Source: Euzebya pacifica
GTDB taxonomy: Bacteria > Actinomycetota > Nitriliruptoria > Euzebyales > Euzebyaceae
NCBI RefSeq assembly: GCF_003344865.1
Contig: NZ_CP031165.1
Location: 1,405,910-1,469,909, forward strand
Length of the DNA: 64,000 bases
Direction: 5' to 3'
How positions within the stretch are numbered: position 1 is the first letter of the stretch; every line of letters starts with the position of its first letter. Positions 40,393-49,406 of the stretch are shown one piece after another. Below the pieces are notes generated by a model. It did no database searches, had not been told where the DNA came from, and worked only from the letters and a program-made list of their open reading frames with translations. The position numbers and the translations under genes were made by a program.

Positions 40393-42588
40393 CTACAGGC
40401 CCTTGAGGATGTTCATCAGGATGCCGTTGCCGGCGTAGGTGACGGCGTAGTCGGCCAGGCCGTGGGTGTTGGGGCCCACGTTGCCGGCATCGGGCAGGAT
40501 CGCCCCGAAGATCGTGACCCGGCCCTCGTCCAGCGCCATGGTGCCGAGCGTCGGTTCGCCGCCGGCCAGCACGACGTCGTCGGTGGCGTTGCCGTAGGTG
40601 GAGGTGACGATCAGGTCCATGCTGGCCGTCGTCGCGCCGATCGTGGCGGCGACGTCACCGGTCCAGGCGTCGGCGTCGACGAACCACGCGGGGGCGGTGT
40701 TCATCCGGTAGCCCAGCGGCACCTCGAAGTAGGTCTGGCGGATGATCCCGCCGACGCCGTCCAGCAGCGGATGGTCGCGGTCGACCTCGGAGATCTCACC
40801 GGCGTACTGGGTCACCCGTTCGACGCTGCCGGCAGGGACGGCCTCGATGACCTCGAGGGCCTGGAGCGCGGAGTCGGTCAGGACCAGGTCGCCACCGGCG
40901 CGGGTCCAGGCCTCGAGGGCTGCCCAGCCATCGACGTCGTCGATCCGCAGCGAGTCGTCGGCCACCACGATCCGGTCGAAGGTCGACAGGTCGGCCGTCG
41001 TCACGTCCTCGATGGGCTCCATCGTCACGTTGGCCATGACCGTCTGGACGTCCTCGAAGTACGTCATGTTGGTGGAGGCGTAGTCGGCCTGCGGCAGCCC
41101 GAACGGCGGCTCGTTCTCCACGTCCTCGTCGGTGATGGTCTCGGGGTCGTACACGTAGCCGATGCGGGCGCCGTCCATGTCGACGGTGTAGTCCAGGCCC
41201 GGGGTGCGACGGTCGGCACGCTCGGCCGGGACGTCGACGCCGACGCCGTACGCCTTGAGGGTCAGGGCGATGGTGGCGTCCAGCAGCGCACGGGTCGTGT
41301 CGACGTGCACCTGCTCCAGCTCGGGCACGAACACCGAGGACGGGGCGAGGTTGGACAGGATGTACTCGTGGTCCATCTCGAGGATCCCCTGCTGGACCAG
41401 GTAGTCGCCCTGGAAGCCGGAGTCGTCGTAGCCGATGGCGTCGTAGGCCGTGTGGTACTCCGCCGGCTGGACCTCGCCCATGCCGATGGTCGCCAGCAGG
41501 CCGGCCGCACCGGGGTGGACGGAGGTGTTGACGTTGTGCTTGATGGCCTCGGCCAGCCGGTACTGGCCCTGCAGCGCAAGCGGGTCGAACTGGCCGGCCG
41601 GGAACATGATCGCCAGCAGGACGTTGTCGGCGAACTCGCCGTGCAGGTCCGCAGCGCCCTGCGGGGTGCCCAGGTAGTCCTCGATGAACGCCTGCAGGGC
41701 CTTGGTCTCGTTCTCGTTGCCCGAGTTGTACTGCTGTCCGCCGCTGTTGTGCCAGCCGAGGGTGGGGAACTGCCGGTTGAGGTCGTAGCCGTTGTCGTTG
41801 CCCCGGTGGTACAGGCCACGCCCGTCGTTGCGGTCCCCGTCGGCCCAGCCGTCGGGGTTGGGGGCGATGAAGTGCAGGCGGGCGGACTGCATGACCTCGG
41901 TGACGCTGTACTCGGCGTAGTCGGGGTTGGTCGGGTCGCCGGCGGTCAGCACCTTCGGACCGGTGAGGGGCTCCTCGCCCAGCTGCTCGGCCTCGAAGGC
42001 GATCAGCAGGTCCTCGATGTACCGGACGCCACCCTCGGCACCCGCACGCTCCGAGCCGTGGATCGACATGGAGAAGTACAGGTCGAGGCGCTCCTCGACG
42101 GGGTGGTCGGCGCTGTCGGGCGCGGTCAGGGTCACCACGGGCAGCTCGCGCCCGCCGGCCGACAGGATCTTGCGCACGCCGTCGTCGTCGACGATGGCAC
42201 CGCGAGCGTCGAGCACCTGGATCTCGCCGGCCTCCATCAGGTCGCACACGTAGGTGCAGATGTCGGCGTGCGTGAACGCACCAGCACCGTCCTCGCGGGT
42301 GACCGAATACCGGTTCGCCAGCTCGTCCAGCCCCTCCAGGTACGGCATCGCCAGGCCCCCGAGGGTGCCGGCGGTGTACTGCAGGAAGTCGCCGTTGATG
42401 ATCGGGTCGGGGAAGACACGGGTGGGGTCGGCCCCGTCCAGGGACAGGCCGGCGGCCGCCGCCTGGGCGACCTGGGCGTCGGTGGCCGACGGCAGCGACG
42501 GGCCGGCGCCGAGTCCCACGGTGGGGGCGAGGGCGACCGCGCCCATGGTGAGGGCGGCGAGGGCGGAGCGGAGGGTGGGGCGGGGCAT
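40393..42588 (-). CDS. Secreted M14 zinc carboxypeptidase
   Basis: 731 aa. Signal peptide 1-30 (SALAALTMGAVALAPTVGLGA). M14 domain: Zn ligands His177 and Glu180 (SIHGSERAGAE), substrate-binding NPDGW and DLNRQFP, a third zinc His in ADLHGEF, and a large C-terminal region beyond residue 450 with acidic beta-rich sequence (ETITDEDVENEPPFGLPQ) and a glutamine-amidotransferase-like segment (FDRIVVADDSLRIDDVDG; TRAGGDLVLTDSALQAL). The enzyme probably trims exogenous peptides outside the cell. No linked genes; divergent from the RuBisCO-like gene. Confidence 0.88.
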   Translation of the reverse strand: MPRPTLRSALAALTMGAVALAPTVGLGAGPSLPSATDAQVAQAAAAGLSLDGADPTRVFPDPIINGDFLQYTAGTLGGLAMPYLEGLDELANRYSVTREDGAGAFTHADICTYVCDLMEAGEIQVLDARGAIVDDDGVRKILSAGGRELPVVTLTAPDSADHPVEERLDLYFSMSIHGSERAGAEGGVRYIEDLLIAFEAEQLGEEPLTGPKVLTAGDPTNPDYAEYSVTEVMQSARLHFIAPNPDGWADGDRNDGRGLYHRGNDNGYDLNRQFPTLGWHNSGGQQYNSGNENETKALQAFIEDYLGTPQGAADLHGEFADNVLLAIMFPAGQFDPLALQGQYRLAEAIKHNVNTSVHPGAAGLLATIGMGEVQPAEYHTAYDAIGYDDSGFQGDYLVQQGILEMDHEYILSNLAPSSVFVPELEQVHVDTTRALLDATIALTLKAYGVGVDVPAERADRRTPGLDYTVDMDGARIGYVYDPETITDEDVENEPPFGLPQADYASTNMTYFEDVQTVMANVTMEPIEDVTTADLSTFDRIVVADDSLRIDDVDGWAALEAWTRAGGDLVLTDSALQALEVIEAVPAGSVERVTQYAGEISEVDRDHPLLDGVGGIIRQTYFEVPLGYRMNTAPAWFVDADAWTGDVAATIGATTASMDLIVTSTYGNATDDVVLAGGEPTLGTMALDEGRVTIFGAILPDAGNVGPNTHGLADYAVTYAGNGILMNILKGL

Positions 42589-42673
42589 GCGGGCGGAGCC
42601 TTCTGGTCGAGGGGTCTGCCGGCAGGGTTCGACGTCGGTCGCGCGGTTTCCTGCCCGCTACGCTCCGGCGACG

Positions 42674-43792
42674 ATGCTGGCCCCCACCGATGTCGACGCC
42701 TCGGGCGACCGTTTCACCGCCACGTACCTCGTCGATCCCGCGCTGGGCGCGGTGGGTGACGTGGCCCGCTGGATGGCGGGGGAGATGACGGTGGAGTTCC
42801 CGCTGGACCTGATCGACCCCGACGACGGCATCGGCACCCACGTCGTGGGTCGGGTCGAGGCGGTCGAGCCCGTCGGTGGCCGGCACCGGGTCGTGATCTC
42901 GGTGGCCGACGAGGTCGTGTCCGGCTCGATGACCCAGCTCCTGAGCGTGGTGTGGGGCAACGTCTCGCTGGGTCGCGGGGTGGACCTGGTCGACCTGACC
43001 CCGCCGGCTGGCTGGACCGCACCCGTCCGCCACAACGGGCCTCGCGGGCTGGCAGCCTTCCGCGCCCTCGCCGACGCGCCCACCCGACCGTTGCTCATGA
43101 GCGCGATCAAGCCGCTCGGCCTGCCCGTCGACCGGCTCGCCGCGATGGCCCACGAGCTGGCCGCCGGTGGGCTGGACGTGGTCAAGGAGGACCAGTCGCT
43201 GGCCGACCAGCCCTGGGCCCCGTTCGACGAGCGCATCGGCCCGATCGCCCAGGCGATCCGCGACGCCAACGACCGCAACGGCACCAGGGCCGTCTACGCA
43301 CCCAGCCTCAACGGGCCCGTCGCCGACCTGCCTCGTCGGGCCGCCGCCGCCCGTGACGCCGGGGCCGGCGCCGTGATGGTCCAGCCGGGCATCAGCGGCT
43401 ACCCCGCCATCGAGGCGGCAGCCACGGCCGGACTCCCCGTGATCGCCCACCCCGGCGGGTTCGGTGGCCTGTCGGACCGCGTCGCCCCGGCGCTGGTCCA
43501 CGGACTGCTGCCGCGCATGGCCGGCGCCGACTGCTCGGTCTTCATCGTCCCGGGCGGCCGGTTCCCCATCGAGGAGGCCGACGCCCTGGCGACCGTCGAT
43601 GCGTGCCTGCGCCCGTCCGGTGACCTGCCGGCGATCATGGCCGCGGCGGGGGGAGGGGTCAGCGTCGAGCGAGTACCACAGCTGCGCGGGACCTACGGCG
43701 ACGACATCTGCCTGCTGATCGGTGGCGACCTGCACCGCGACGGCGACCCACGCCGGCGTGCGTCCCTCCTGCGGGAGGCGGCGGAACGATGA
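42674..43792 (+). CDS. RuBisCO-like protein (form IV)
   Basis: 372 aa, shorter than form I-III RuBisCO (about 450-470). N-terminal domain RFTATYLVDP; barrel with LMSAIKPLGLPVDRLAAMAH and the active-site segment GLDVVKEDQSLADQPW: Lys171 and Asp173 are in the carbamate-Lys and metal positions, but KDDE is KEDQ. Later IAHPGGFGG keeps a His, and the glycine-rich phosphate loop is present as AGGGVSVE. Carboxylation is thus unlikely; form IV proteins act as enolases or isomerases of sulfur- or sugar-phosphate compounds. Four-base overlap with the alpha/beta hydrolase gene. Substrate unknown. Confidence 0.85.
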   Translation: MLAPTDVDASGDRFTATYLVDPALGAVGDVARWMAGEMTVEFPLDLIDPDDGIGTHVVGRVEAVEPVGGRHRVVISVADEVVSGSMTQLLSVVWGNVSLGRGVDLVDLTPPAGWTAPVRHNGPRGLAAFRALADAPTRPLLMSAIKPLGLPVDRLAAMAHELAAGGLDVVKEDQSLADQPWAPFDERIGPIAQAIRDANDRNGTRAVYAPSLNGPVADLPRRAAAARDAGAGAVMVQPGISGYPAIEAAATAGLPVIAHPGGFGGLSDRVAPALVHGLLPRMAGADCSVFIVPGGRFPIEEADALATVDACLRPSGDLPAIMAAAGGGVSVERVPQLRGTYGDDICLLIGGDLHRDGDPRRRASLLREAAER

Positions 43793-44682
43793 CCGGCAGC
43801 CCCGACCGCCGTCCGGAGGTCGACCGCCAGGCCGTCATGGCCGCCAAGCGCCGGCAGGAACGCCGCGCCTGGCACCGGCTCGCGGAGGTCCGTGGCTGGA
43901 CCGGCGGGCACCGGGCCCCGCACCGCACCATCGGGCTGACCACCGACGACGGCGTCCGCCTGGCGGCCACGTGGCTGCCCGGGCCCAGCCGTGACGATCC
44001 GGCGGTCGTGGTCGTCCACGGGTTCGCCGCCCACCGGCGCAAGCCCGCCTACGCCTTCCTCGCCGACCACCTCGCCGCCACCAACCACGTGCTCGCCATC
44101 GACCTGCGGGGCCACGGTGGCTCCGGCGGACGGTCGACCCTCGGCGCGGACGAATGGCGAGACGTGCACGCGGCGGTCGACACCCTCAAGGGGAGGGGCC
44201 ACGAACGGGTCGTCGTGGTCGGCCTGTCGCTGGGCGGGACGGCCACCGCCCACGCCCTGGCCAAGGGCCTGGACGTCGACGGGGCGGTGCTGGTGTCCTC
44301 CAGCGCACGGCACTGGGACCTCTCCCTGCCCGGCATGGTCACCCTCGACACGCTGTGGCGCTCACCGCTCAAGCGGCGGGTGTGGCAGGCCGTGGCGTCG
44401 TTCCGCATGGTCGATCCCGAGCAGATCCCGCCCTATGGCGATCCGGTCGAGCTCGTCGCTGACACCGACGTCCCGCTGCTGATCGTCCACGGTGCCGACG
44501 ACGCGTACTTCGCACCCGCGCATGCCGACGAGCTGGCCGCTGCGGCTGCCGGCCACGTCATCGTGTGGCACGAGCCCACCGGATTCGGGCATGCCGAGGA
44601 CGGCCTCACCCCGGCGTTCTGCGCCCGGCTGGCCGACGCCGTCCGGCTGGTCGTCAGCGAGGGCCGGTTCCCCGACCGCTGA
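43789..44682 (+). CDS. Alpha/beta hydrolase
   Basis: 297 aa. Serine hydrolase: oxyanion HG motif VVVHGFAAHR, nucleophile elbow GLSLGG with Ser147, acid VHGADDAYF and His in GFGHAEDG. N-terminal basic helix, no signal peptide or membrane segment except a possible one around 70-80. ATGA overlap with the RuBisCO-like gene shows joint expression, so a shared metabolic step is likely but unidentified. Its 3' end overlaps the converging surface-protein gene by 29 nt. Confidence 0.88.
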   Translation: MTGSPDRRPEVDRQAVMAAKRRQERRAWHRLAEVRGWTGGHRAPHRTIGLTTDDGVRLAATWLPGPSRDDPAVVVVHGFAAHRRKPAYAFLADHLAATNHVLAIDLRGHGGSGGRSTLGADEWRDVHAAVDTLKGRGHERVVVVGLSLGGTATAHALAKGLDVDGAVLVSSSARHWDLSLPGMVTLDTLWRSPLKRRVWQAVASFRMVDPEQIPPYGDPVELVADTDVPLLIVHGADDAYFAPAHADELAAAAAGHVIVWHEPTGFGHAEDGLTPAFCARLADAVRLVVSEGRFPDR

Positions 44683-46846
44683 CACCCGGCAGGGTGGGTG
44701 GCGGCGCGGGGTCGGGGGTCTCCTCCTCGACGGGCTCGTCGGCTGGGTCGCCGTCGGTGTTCGGTGTCGCGGGGTCCTCGCGAACCGCGTGGGGGCCGTT
44801 CGGGGACGCCTCGAGCTGCTCGACGACGAGCGCGGACACGGCCGCCGTGCCGCCGACGACGACCAGGGACTCGGGGCCCAGCTCGGCGATGGCATGACGG
44901 GTTGCGACCGGTAGGGCACCGGTGGAGGTCAGCAGCAGCCACGACGGGTCGACCACCGCAGCCGCGCCGGCCGACAGCGCGTCGGCGAAGGTGTCGCCCG
45001 TGGCGATCAACGCACGGTCGAGGTCCTCGGGCAGCTCGCCGGCGGCCTCGACCGCGGTGTCGAATCGGCCGTCACCGGCGATCCGGCGGACGCTCGCCAG
45101 GGGCACGCGGGTCCGGATGGCGCGGACCACGTCCTCCGTCACCGCGGACGCACCACCGGCGATCACGACCTCGCCGGGCATCCAGCGCGCCAGCGCGTCG
45201 CCGGTCACGTCGGGCAGCTCGGTCGGTTCGGTCAGCAGCAGGGGGGCCTCGGCCAGCCCTGCGACCGGGGTGACGGCAAGCGCGTCGGGGAAGGTCCGAC
45301 CGCTGGCGACGAACACGACATCAACAGCGTCCTCGCCGACCTGCTCCTCGGCCAGCGCCACGGCCGTGGCGAAGCGGCCGTCACCGGCGATGCGGCGGAC
45401 GTCGGCCTCGGGCAGCCGGTCGCGGACGGCAGCCAGCACCGTGTCGGCCACGGCCTCCGACCCACCGGCCACCACCACGGTGGAGGGGCTCAGGCGCAGC
45501 AGCTCCTCGGCCGTCGCAGCGGACAGGTCCTCGGTCGCGGTCAGCAGCACCGAGCCGCCGCGCACGCCGGCCAGCACGCCGCCGGCCAACGCGTCGGCGA
45601 ACGCCCCAGCGGTCGCCAGGACCACCGTCTCGGCGCCGTCGGGATGGCTGGCCGCCGACACCGCGACGGCGGTGGCGACGCGGTCGGCCCCCTCCAGCCG
45701 CTCGACCGGTGCGGTGGTGTACCACTCGCCGGCCGTGTCGGGCAGCTCGACGTCGCTGGGGACCAGCCGCCTCTCCTCCGTCGACGGGTCGTGGGCCAGC
45801 GACCACCCGGCGGCGAAGAACGCACGGCGACGGCCACCGGGCGCGTCGACCACGTCGCTGACGGGGAACCCCAGCCAGCCAGCGGGTCCGCCCCGGCGTT
45901 CGTACTCCTGCTGCACCGGGCCGGCAAGCACGTGGGCCGTGCCGGTCGCCGGGGTGTAGAACGTCCCTGCCTCCACGGGCAGGACCTGCCCGCCGTTGAC
46001 GTCGGTCGGCCCGGCCGTCGGGTAGCCCAGCGGGCTGTCGGGACCGCCCGCCTCGCGGTAGGCCACGCCAGCCGGCCCCGCGACGACGACGATCCCGTAC
46101 GCGGCGACGCGCGTGATCACCCCGTTCTCGTAGGCGCGCCAGCTACCACCGGCGGCGGTCGTCATCTCCTCCGCCACGGGGGCACCGACCGGCGAGCCCA
46201 CGAGGCCGGCGTCCTGGTGGACCACGGCGATCTCGGTCGGGTTCGGCCCGTTCAGGCAGGTCGAGGTGTGCTCACGGGTTCGTTCGTCGGTGCGGACCGT
46301 CGTGGTGCAGGAGGAGTCCCACTCCCACGGCGGGGTGCAGATGACGATGCGGCACACGACTTCGGTGGTGCCGGGGATCTGCTGGTTGCACTGGCCGTAG
46401 CGGAAGTTGTTGCAGCACACCCGGCGGCGGTCGCATTCGCCCTCCGCGCAGCGACAGGTGCACGTCTCCCCGGGGGTGCGGTTGCAGTCCACGACGTAGC
46501 GGTCCTCGCCACGGCAGAACGCCGAGGACGACACCTTCCACCAGCCGGCCACGTAGGACCCGTCGGGACAGGTGTTGGCGCCGCCGTTGATGGTGCAGCA
46601 GAACGCGCTCCAGCCCTGGCTGCACTCGTTGGAGGGGCCGCAGACGCTCGCGTAGGCGCTCTGCGGCTTCAGCACGAAGTCGATCGGGTTGACCGTCAGG
46701 GCCGTGGCGGCGATGGCTGCACGGCGCAGGAACGACCGGCGGCCGGGCCGGCGACGGTCGAGCAGGCGGCCAGCCGACGTGGCCAGCCGTTGGCTGAACG
46801 GCACGGCCCTGTCGGGGCCGTCGCTCGTGGGCAGGAGCAGGGTCAT
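44654..46846 (-). CDS. Tat-exported Mau-light-chain-like / LGFP / cell-wall-binding protein
   Basis: 730 aa. Tat signal 36-52 (RRSFLRRAAIAATALTV). Residues 69-205 form a domain with 18 Cys (FCCTINGGANTCPDGSYVAG, VCCNNFRYGQCNQQIPG, CRIVICTPPWEWDSSC) like the methylamine dehydrogenase light chain (MauA), which has six disulfides. Then LGFP repeats (DSPLGYPTAGPT; AGWLGFPVSD), then three cell-wall-binding repeat 2 units (RVATAVAVSAAS, RFATAVALAEEQ, RFDTAVEAAGEL) and a Pro/Glu tail. The Trp pair that makes TTQ in MauA is not evident: one site reads GWWKV, the other seems to be Cys. Nearby MauD-like and MauE-like genes suggest dedicated disulfide formation. Confidence 0.85.
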   Translation of the reverse strand: MTLLLPTSDGPDRAVPFSQRLATSAGRLLDRRRPGRRSFLRRAAIAATALTVNPIDFVLKPQSAYASVCGPSNECSQGWSAFCCTINGGANTCPDGSYVAGWWKVSSSAFCRGEDRYVVDCNRTPGETCTCRCAEGECDRRRVCCNNFRYGQCNQQIPGTTEVVCRIVICTPPWEWDSSCTTTVRTDERTREHTSTCLNGPNPTEIAVVHQDAGLVGSPVGAPVAEEMTTAAGGSWRAYENGVITRVAAYGIVVVAGPAGVAYREAGGPDSPLGYPTAGPTDVNGGQVLPVEAGTFYTPATGTAHVLAGPVQQEYERRGGPAGWLGFPVSDVVDAPGGRRRAFFAAGWSLAHDPSTEERRLVPSDVELPDTAGEWYTTAPVERLEGADRVATAVAVSAASHPDGAETVVLATAGAFADALAGGVLAGVRGGSVLLTATEDLSAATAEELLRLSPSTVVVAGGSEAVADTVLAAVRDRLPEADVRRIAGDGRFATAVALAEEQVGEDAVDVVFVASGRTFPDALAVTPVAGLAEAPLLLTEPTELPDVTGDALARWMPGEVVIAGGASAVTEDVVRAIRTRVPLASVRRIAGDGRFDTAVEAAGELPEDLDRALIATGDTFADALSAGAAAVVDPSWLLLTSTGALPVATRHAIAELGPESLVVVGGTAAVSALVVEQLEASPNGPHAVREDPATPNTDGDPADEPVEEETPDPAPPPTLPGVSGRGTGPR

Positions 46847-46853
46847 TCGGGCG

Positions 46854-47342
46854 TCACCTCGAGGGGGCCACGTCTATCCGGGACAGCGCGTCGTTGACCC
46901 GGTTGAGCAGGCGACGGGCCTGCCAGTGGCCGCCGAGGACGACGTAGAGGCACAGCGCACGGCCGGCCTCGGTGCAGAAGATCTGGGTGCCGGACTGTCC
47001 GGCGATCGGCCGCTGGAGGCCGTTGGGCTGGAAGTCGGCCACCGAGAGCCGTCGGGGCATCGGGCCGGTGTCGAACAGTGCGGTGCCGAGGTTCTCGGGG
47101 CCGTACTCGACCAGCGCGATGAACACGTCGTCGTCGCCGAGCAGGTCCACCGCACCGCTGCCGTAGTCCCCCCGCACCTCCGGCAGGGAGGCGCTGGTCA
47201 GGTGCAGCACCGGTGGTGTGTGCACCTCGCCGCCGGCCTGCCGGGTCCGGGCCGCCACCCGTTCGTCGACCGCACCACGCTGGACAGCCCCCTCCCACTT
47301 GTCCGGTAGCGCGACTCGGAAGCCGTGCGCGTCAAGTTGCAT
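46854..47342 (-). CDS. Uncharacterised protein, partner of the Cys-rich surface protein
   Basis: 162 aa. Not recognised. No signal peptide or membrane segment. Reads MQLDAHGFRVALPDKWEGAV, then alternating beta-like segments (DDVFIALVEYGPENLGTALF; SGTQIFCTEAGRALCLYVVL), with two Cys near 123 and 130. It resembles small soluble DUF1795/PsbP-like folds in pattern only. Stop is 7 nt before the next start, so it is probably cotranscribed with the surface protein gene. Confidence 0.7.
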   Translation of the reverse strand: MQLDAHGFRVALPDKWEGAVQRGAVDERVAARTRQAGGEVHTPPVLHLTSASLPEVRGDYGSGAVDLLGDDDVFIALVEYGPENLGTALFDTGPMPRRLSVADFQPNGLQRPIAGQSGTQIFCTEAGRALCLYVVLGGHWQARRLLNRVNDALSRIDVAPSR

Positions 47343-47399
47343 GCGGGTCGTGCAGCTCCCTTCGAGGGACGGGGACGGAGCGGGTGCGGTGGACGATTG

Positions 47400-47996
47400 T
47401 CACCGCAGGACGATCGCGACGGCGACAGCGGCCACGACCAGCTGGCCGAGGCGGGTCACGAGGGATGCCCTCTTTCGTGCCCGATCAACCGTGGCCAGTG
47501 TCCGTCGCAGGGCGGCCACCGTCCGGACACGGCCTGCGGCGACCAGCGGCACCGAGCGCACCAACCCGAACACCACGCCGATCAGCGCACCGGCCAGAGG
47601 CGACCCAGACACCAGCGCCGTCGCCCACATGACCCAGACGATGCTGGCCGGGACGATGGTGACCACCCCTGCGCCGAGCTGGGCCCCGAATCCGACCCCG
47701 TAGACCCACCCGCGGTAGGTCGTCAACCAGCGCTCGTCGACCTGGCGGTGGACCGACGGCACGCCGGTCGTCGCGTCGAGCACCAGCCCGGCGAGGGCCA
47801 GCCCGGCCACCACCAGCAGGACGGACCCGTCGGAGGGCATTCCACCGGCGAGCCCCCACCCTGCGGATCCGAGCAGGCCGAGCAGGGCTCCGGTCCCCGT
47901 ACCCGCCCCTGCGGACCCGACGACGTAGGCCGCGACGGTCAGTGACCATCGCTGCTGGCGGGCGGCCTCCCCGACCGGGGAGATGCTGGACAGCAT
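47400..47996 (-). CDS. Integral membrane protein
   Basis: 198 aa with about five membrane segments: SLTVAAYVVGSAGAGTGTGA, VLLVVAGLALAGLVL, a Gly-rich GWVYGVGFGAQLGAGVVTIV, IVWVMWATALVSGSP, and a C-terminal LVVAAVAVAIVL. The pattern is like the DsbD/CcdA and sulfite exporter group but lacks the paired Cys. 57 nt upstream of the soluble partner gene. Function unknown; it may be the membrane part of the same surface-protein system. Confidence 0.75.
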   Translation of the reverse strand: MLSSISPVGEAARQQRWSLTVAAYVVGSAGAGTGTGALLGLLGSAGWGLAGGMPSDGSVLLVVAGLALAGLVLDATTGVPSVHRQVDERWLTTYRGWVYGVGFGAQLGAGVVTIVPASIVWVMWATALVSGSPLAGALIGVVFGLVRSVPLVAAGRVRTVAALRRTLATVDRARKRASLVTRLGQLVVAAVAVAIVLR

Positions 47997-48005
47997 CGAC
48001 TCGCC

Positions 48006-48074
48006 TCAGGGGGACCACTGGGTGCGGACCGCTGCGAGCAGCGCCAGCACCATGCCGAGGACGAGAACAGCCAC
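48006..48074 (-). CDS. 22-aa membrane peptide ORF
   Basis: GTG start with AGGAG 6-7 nt upstream; sequence VAVLVLGMVLALLAAVRTQW, then Ser-Pro and TGA: one membrane helix. Its stop is 9 nt before the ATG of the 198-aa membrane protein gene. It sits right beside the IS110 element, whose end abuts its ribosome binding site. Very short, so it may be a leader peptide or chance. Confidence 0.4.
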   Translation of the reverse strand: MAVLVLGMVLALLAAVRTQWSP

Positions 48075-48080
48075 GCGAAT

Positions 48081-49224
48081 CTCCTATGTCAAGCGGCGAG
48101 TGCGACGCAAGTCGCCGGGGCCGGTTGAGGGGTCTGTTGGTCGGTGACCATGGCGCGGTAGACGACGTCGGAGAGGCGTCGTCTCAGCGCCCGGATCGCT
48201 TCGGTCTTGGTCTTGCCCTCGGCAAGCTTCTTGTCGACGTAGGCGCGTGCCGGGGGGTGGATGCGCATCTGGGTGATCGCGATGCGGTGCAACGCCACGT
48301 TCAGCTGCCGGTTGCCGCCACGGTTGAGCCGGAACCGTTCACGGTTGGATGACCACACCGGGATCGGCGCGGTGCCGTTGACCATCGCGAACGCGGCCTT
48401 GGAGTGAAAGCGATCCACTCCAGCGGTCTCGCCGATCAGCTTGGCTGCGGTCAGCGCCCCGCAGCCTGGCAGCGCCAGCAGCGACGGGGCCTGGGCAGCG
48501 GTCAGCTCGGCGATCTCCCGCTCCAGGTCGTTGATCCGCACGGTCAGATGGCGGCACCGGTCGATGAGCTCTGTGGCGATGTTGGCCACCGTTCCATCGT
48601 GCTCAGCCAGCCTGGCGGTCAGCCCGTCGAGCACCGTGTAGCGGCTGAGGGTCTTGGGGGCGATGTCGTCGATGCGCAGCTCGTGTAGGTGCCAGTGGAT
48701 CCTGTTGTGGATGCGGGTGCGCTCAGTGACCAGGTCCTCACGATGATCCACCAGCAGGCGGATGGTCCGCTCGGGCCCGTCCAGTCGTGCTGAGGCCAGC
48801 TGGGGGTTGCGCAGCGCGGCGATGGCGACCGCTTCGGCATCGATCGGGTCAGACTTGCCGCGCTTGCGGCCGCCGCGGCGGGCCTGGCCCATCAGGCGCG
48901 GTGGGACTCGCACGACCGCCTCGCCGGCGCGGATCAGGTCCTGCTCCAGCCGGCGGGTGAGGTGCCGGCAGTCCTCAAGCGCCCAGCAGCGCTCATCGCC
49001 GAGCTGTTCAGCCCACGCGACGGCCTTCACGTGGCCGGCCACCGTGGTCTGCACGGTGATGTCATCCAGGACACGGCCTGCATCATCGATGGCGACGATG
49101 GTGTGGGTGCGCTTGTGCGCGTCGACTCCGAGCCTGATCATGGGATGTGTCTCCTGTCGTTGATGGGTGACAGGACCGGTCGGTGGACACACCTCAGTTG
49201 AGGTCAGGAAACGCCAAGCTCCTA
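48081..49224 (-). mobile_element. IS110-family insertion sequence
   Basis: About 1.14 kb, near the low end for IS110 elements. Both sides carry the same hexamer (CTCCTA plus strand; TAGGAG minus strand) at 48081-48086 and 49219-49224, within TTGACATAGGAG and TTGATAGGAG. No terminal inverted repeats, as usual for IS110. The element lies between the AKR gene and the surface-protein operon. Joining the flanks would rebuild a normal leader TTGATAGGAGATTCGC-GTG for the 22-aa ORF. Exact ends are inferred. Confidence 0.65.
48089..49141 (-). CDS. IS110-family transposase
   Basis: 350 aa from ATG 49141 (MIRLGVDAHKRTHTIVAIDD). RuvC-like DEDD catalytic domain: Asp7, Glu56 (WALEDCRHL), Asp98 and Asp101 (KSDPIDAEAVA). 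C-terminal Transposase_20 domain: LLALPGCGALTAAKLIGETA, then PVWSSNRERFRLNRGGNRQL with the nucleophilic Ser region. Full length, no frameshift; likely active. IS110 recombinases use an element-encoded bridge RNA; the candidate region is upstream of the ATG (49142 onward). Confidence 0.94.
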   Translation of the reverse strand: MIRLGVDAHKRTHTIVAIDDAGRVLDDITVQTTVAGHVKAVAWAEQLGDERCWALEDCRHLTRRLEQDLIRAGEAVVRVPPRLMGQARRGGRKRGKSDPIDAEAVAIAALRNPQLASARLDGPERTIRLLVDHREDLVTERTRIHNRIHWHLHELRIDDIAPKTLSRYTVLDGLTARLAEHDGTVANIATELIDRCRHLTVRINDLEREIAELTAAQAPSLLALPGCGALTAAKLIGETAGVDRFHSKAAFAMVNGTAPIPVWSSNRERFRLNRGGNRQLNVALHRIAITQMRIHPPARAYVDKKLAEGKTKTEAIRALRRRLSDVVYRAMVTDQQTPQPAPATCVALAA

Positions 49225-49406
49225 TCAAGTCACGCCGGCCGGTCCGACGCCCCCACCCAGCGACACTTCGCGTGGAAGCCATCACCAGAGCGAGGCAGCG
49301 AGGCTATGAGCCAACTGGGCGGGGCCTGGGGAGCATGACACTGACGACGAGGGTAGGCCTCGTCGGCGTGGCTGCTCGGTTCGCTGCGGTGCGGGGCCCG
49401 CGTGGG
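49225..49406. other. Non-coding DNA between IS110 element and AKR gene
   Basis: No gene seen. Together with 49142-49224 this is the only non-coding DNA that could hold the IS110 bridge RNA if the element extends farther than proposed. Hairpins near the transposase start include CCTCA-AC-TGAGG (about 49190-49205). Confidence 0.4.

Noticed and set aside
40796..43735. Minus-strand open frame of 979 codons across the carboxypeptidase and RuBisCO-like genes
   Set aside because: Frame-shifted and antisense shadow of real genes; composition is Arg/Gly/Pro.
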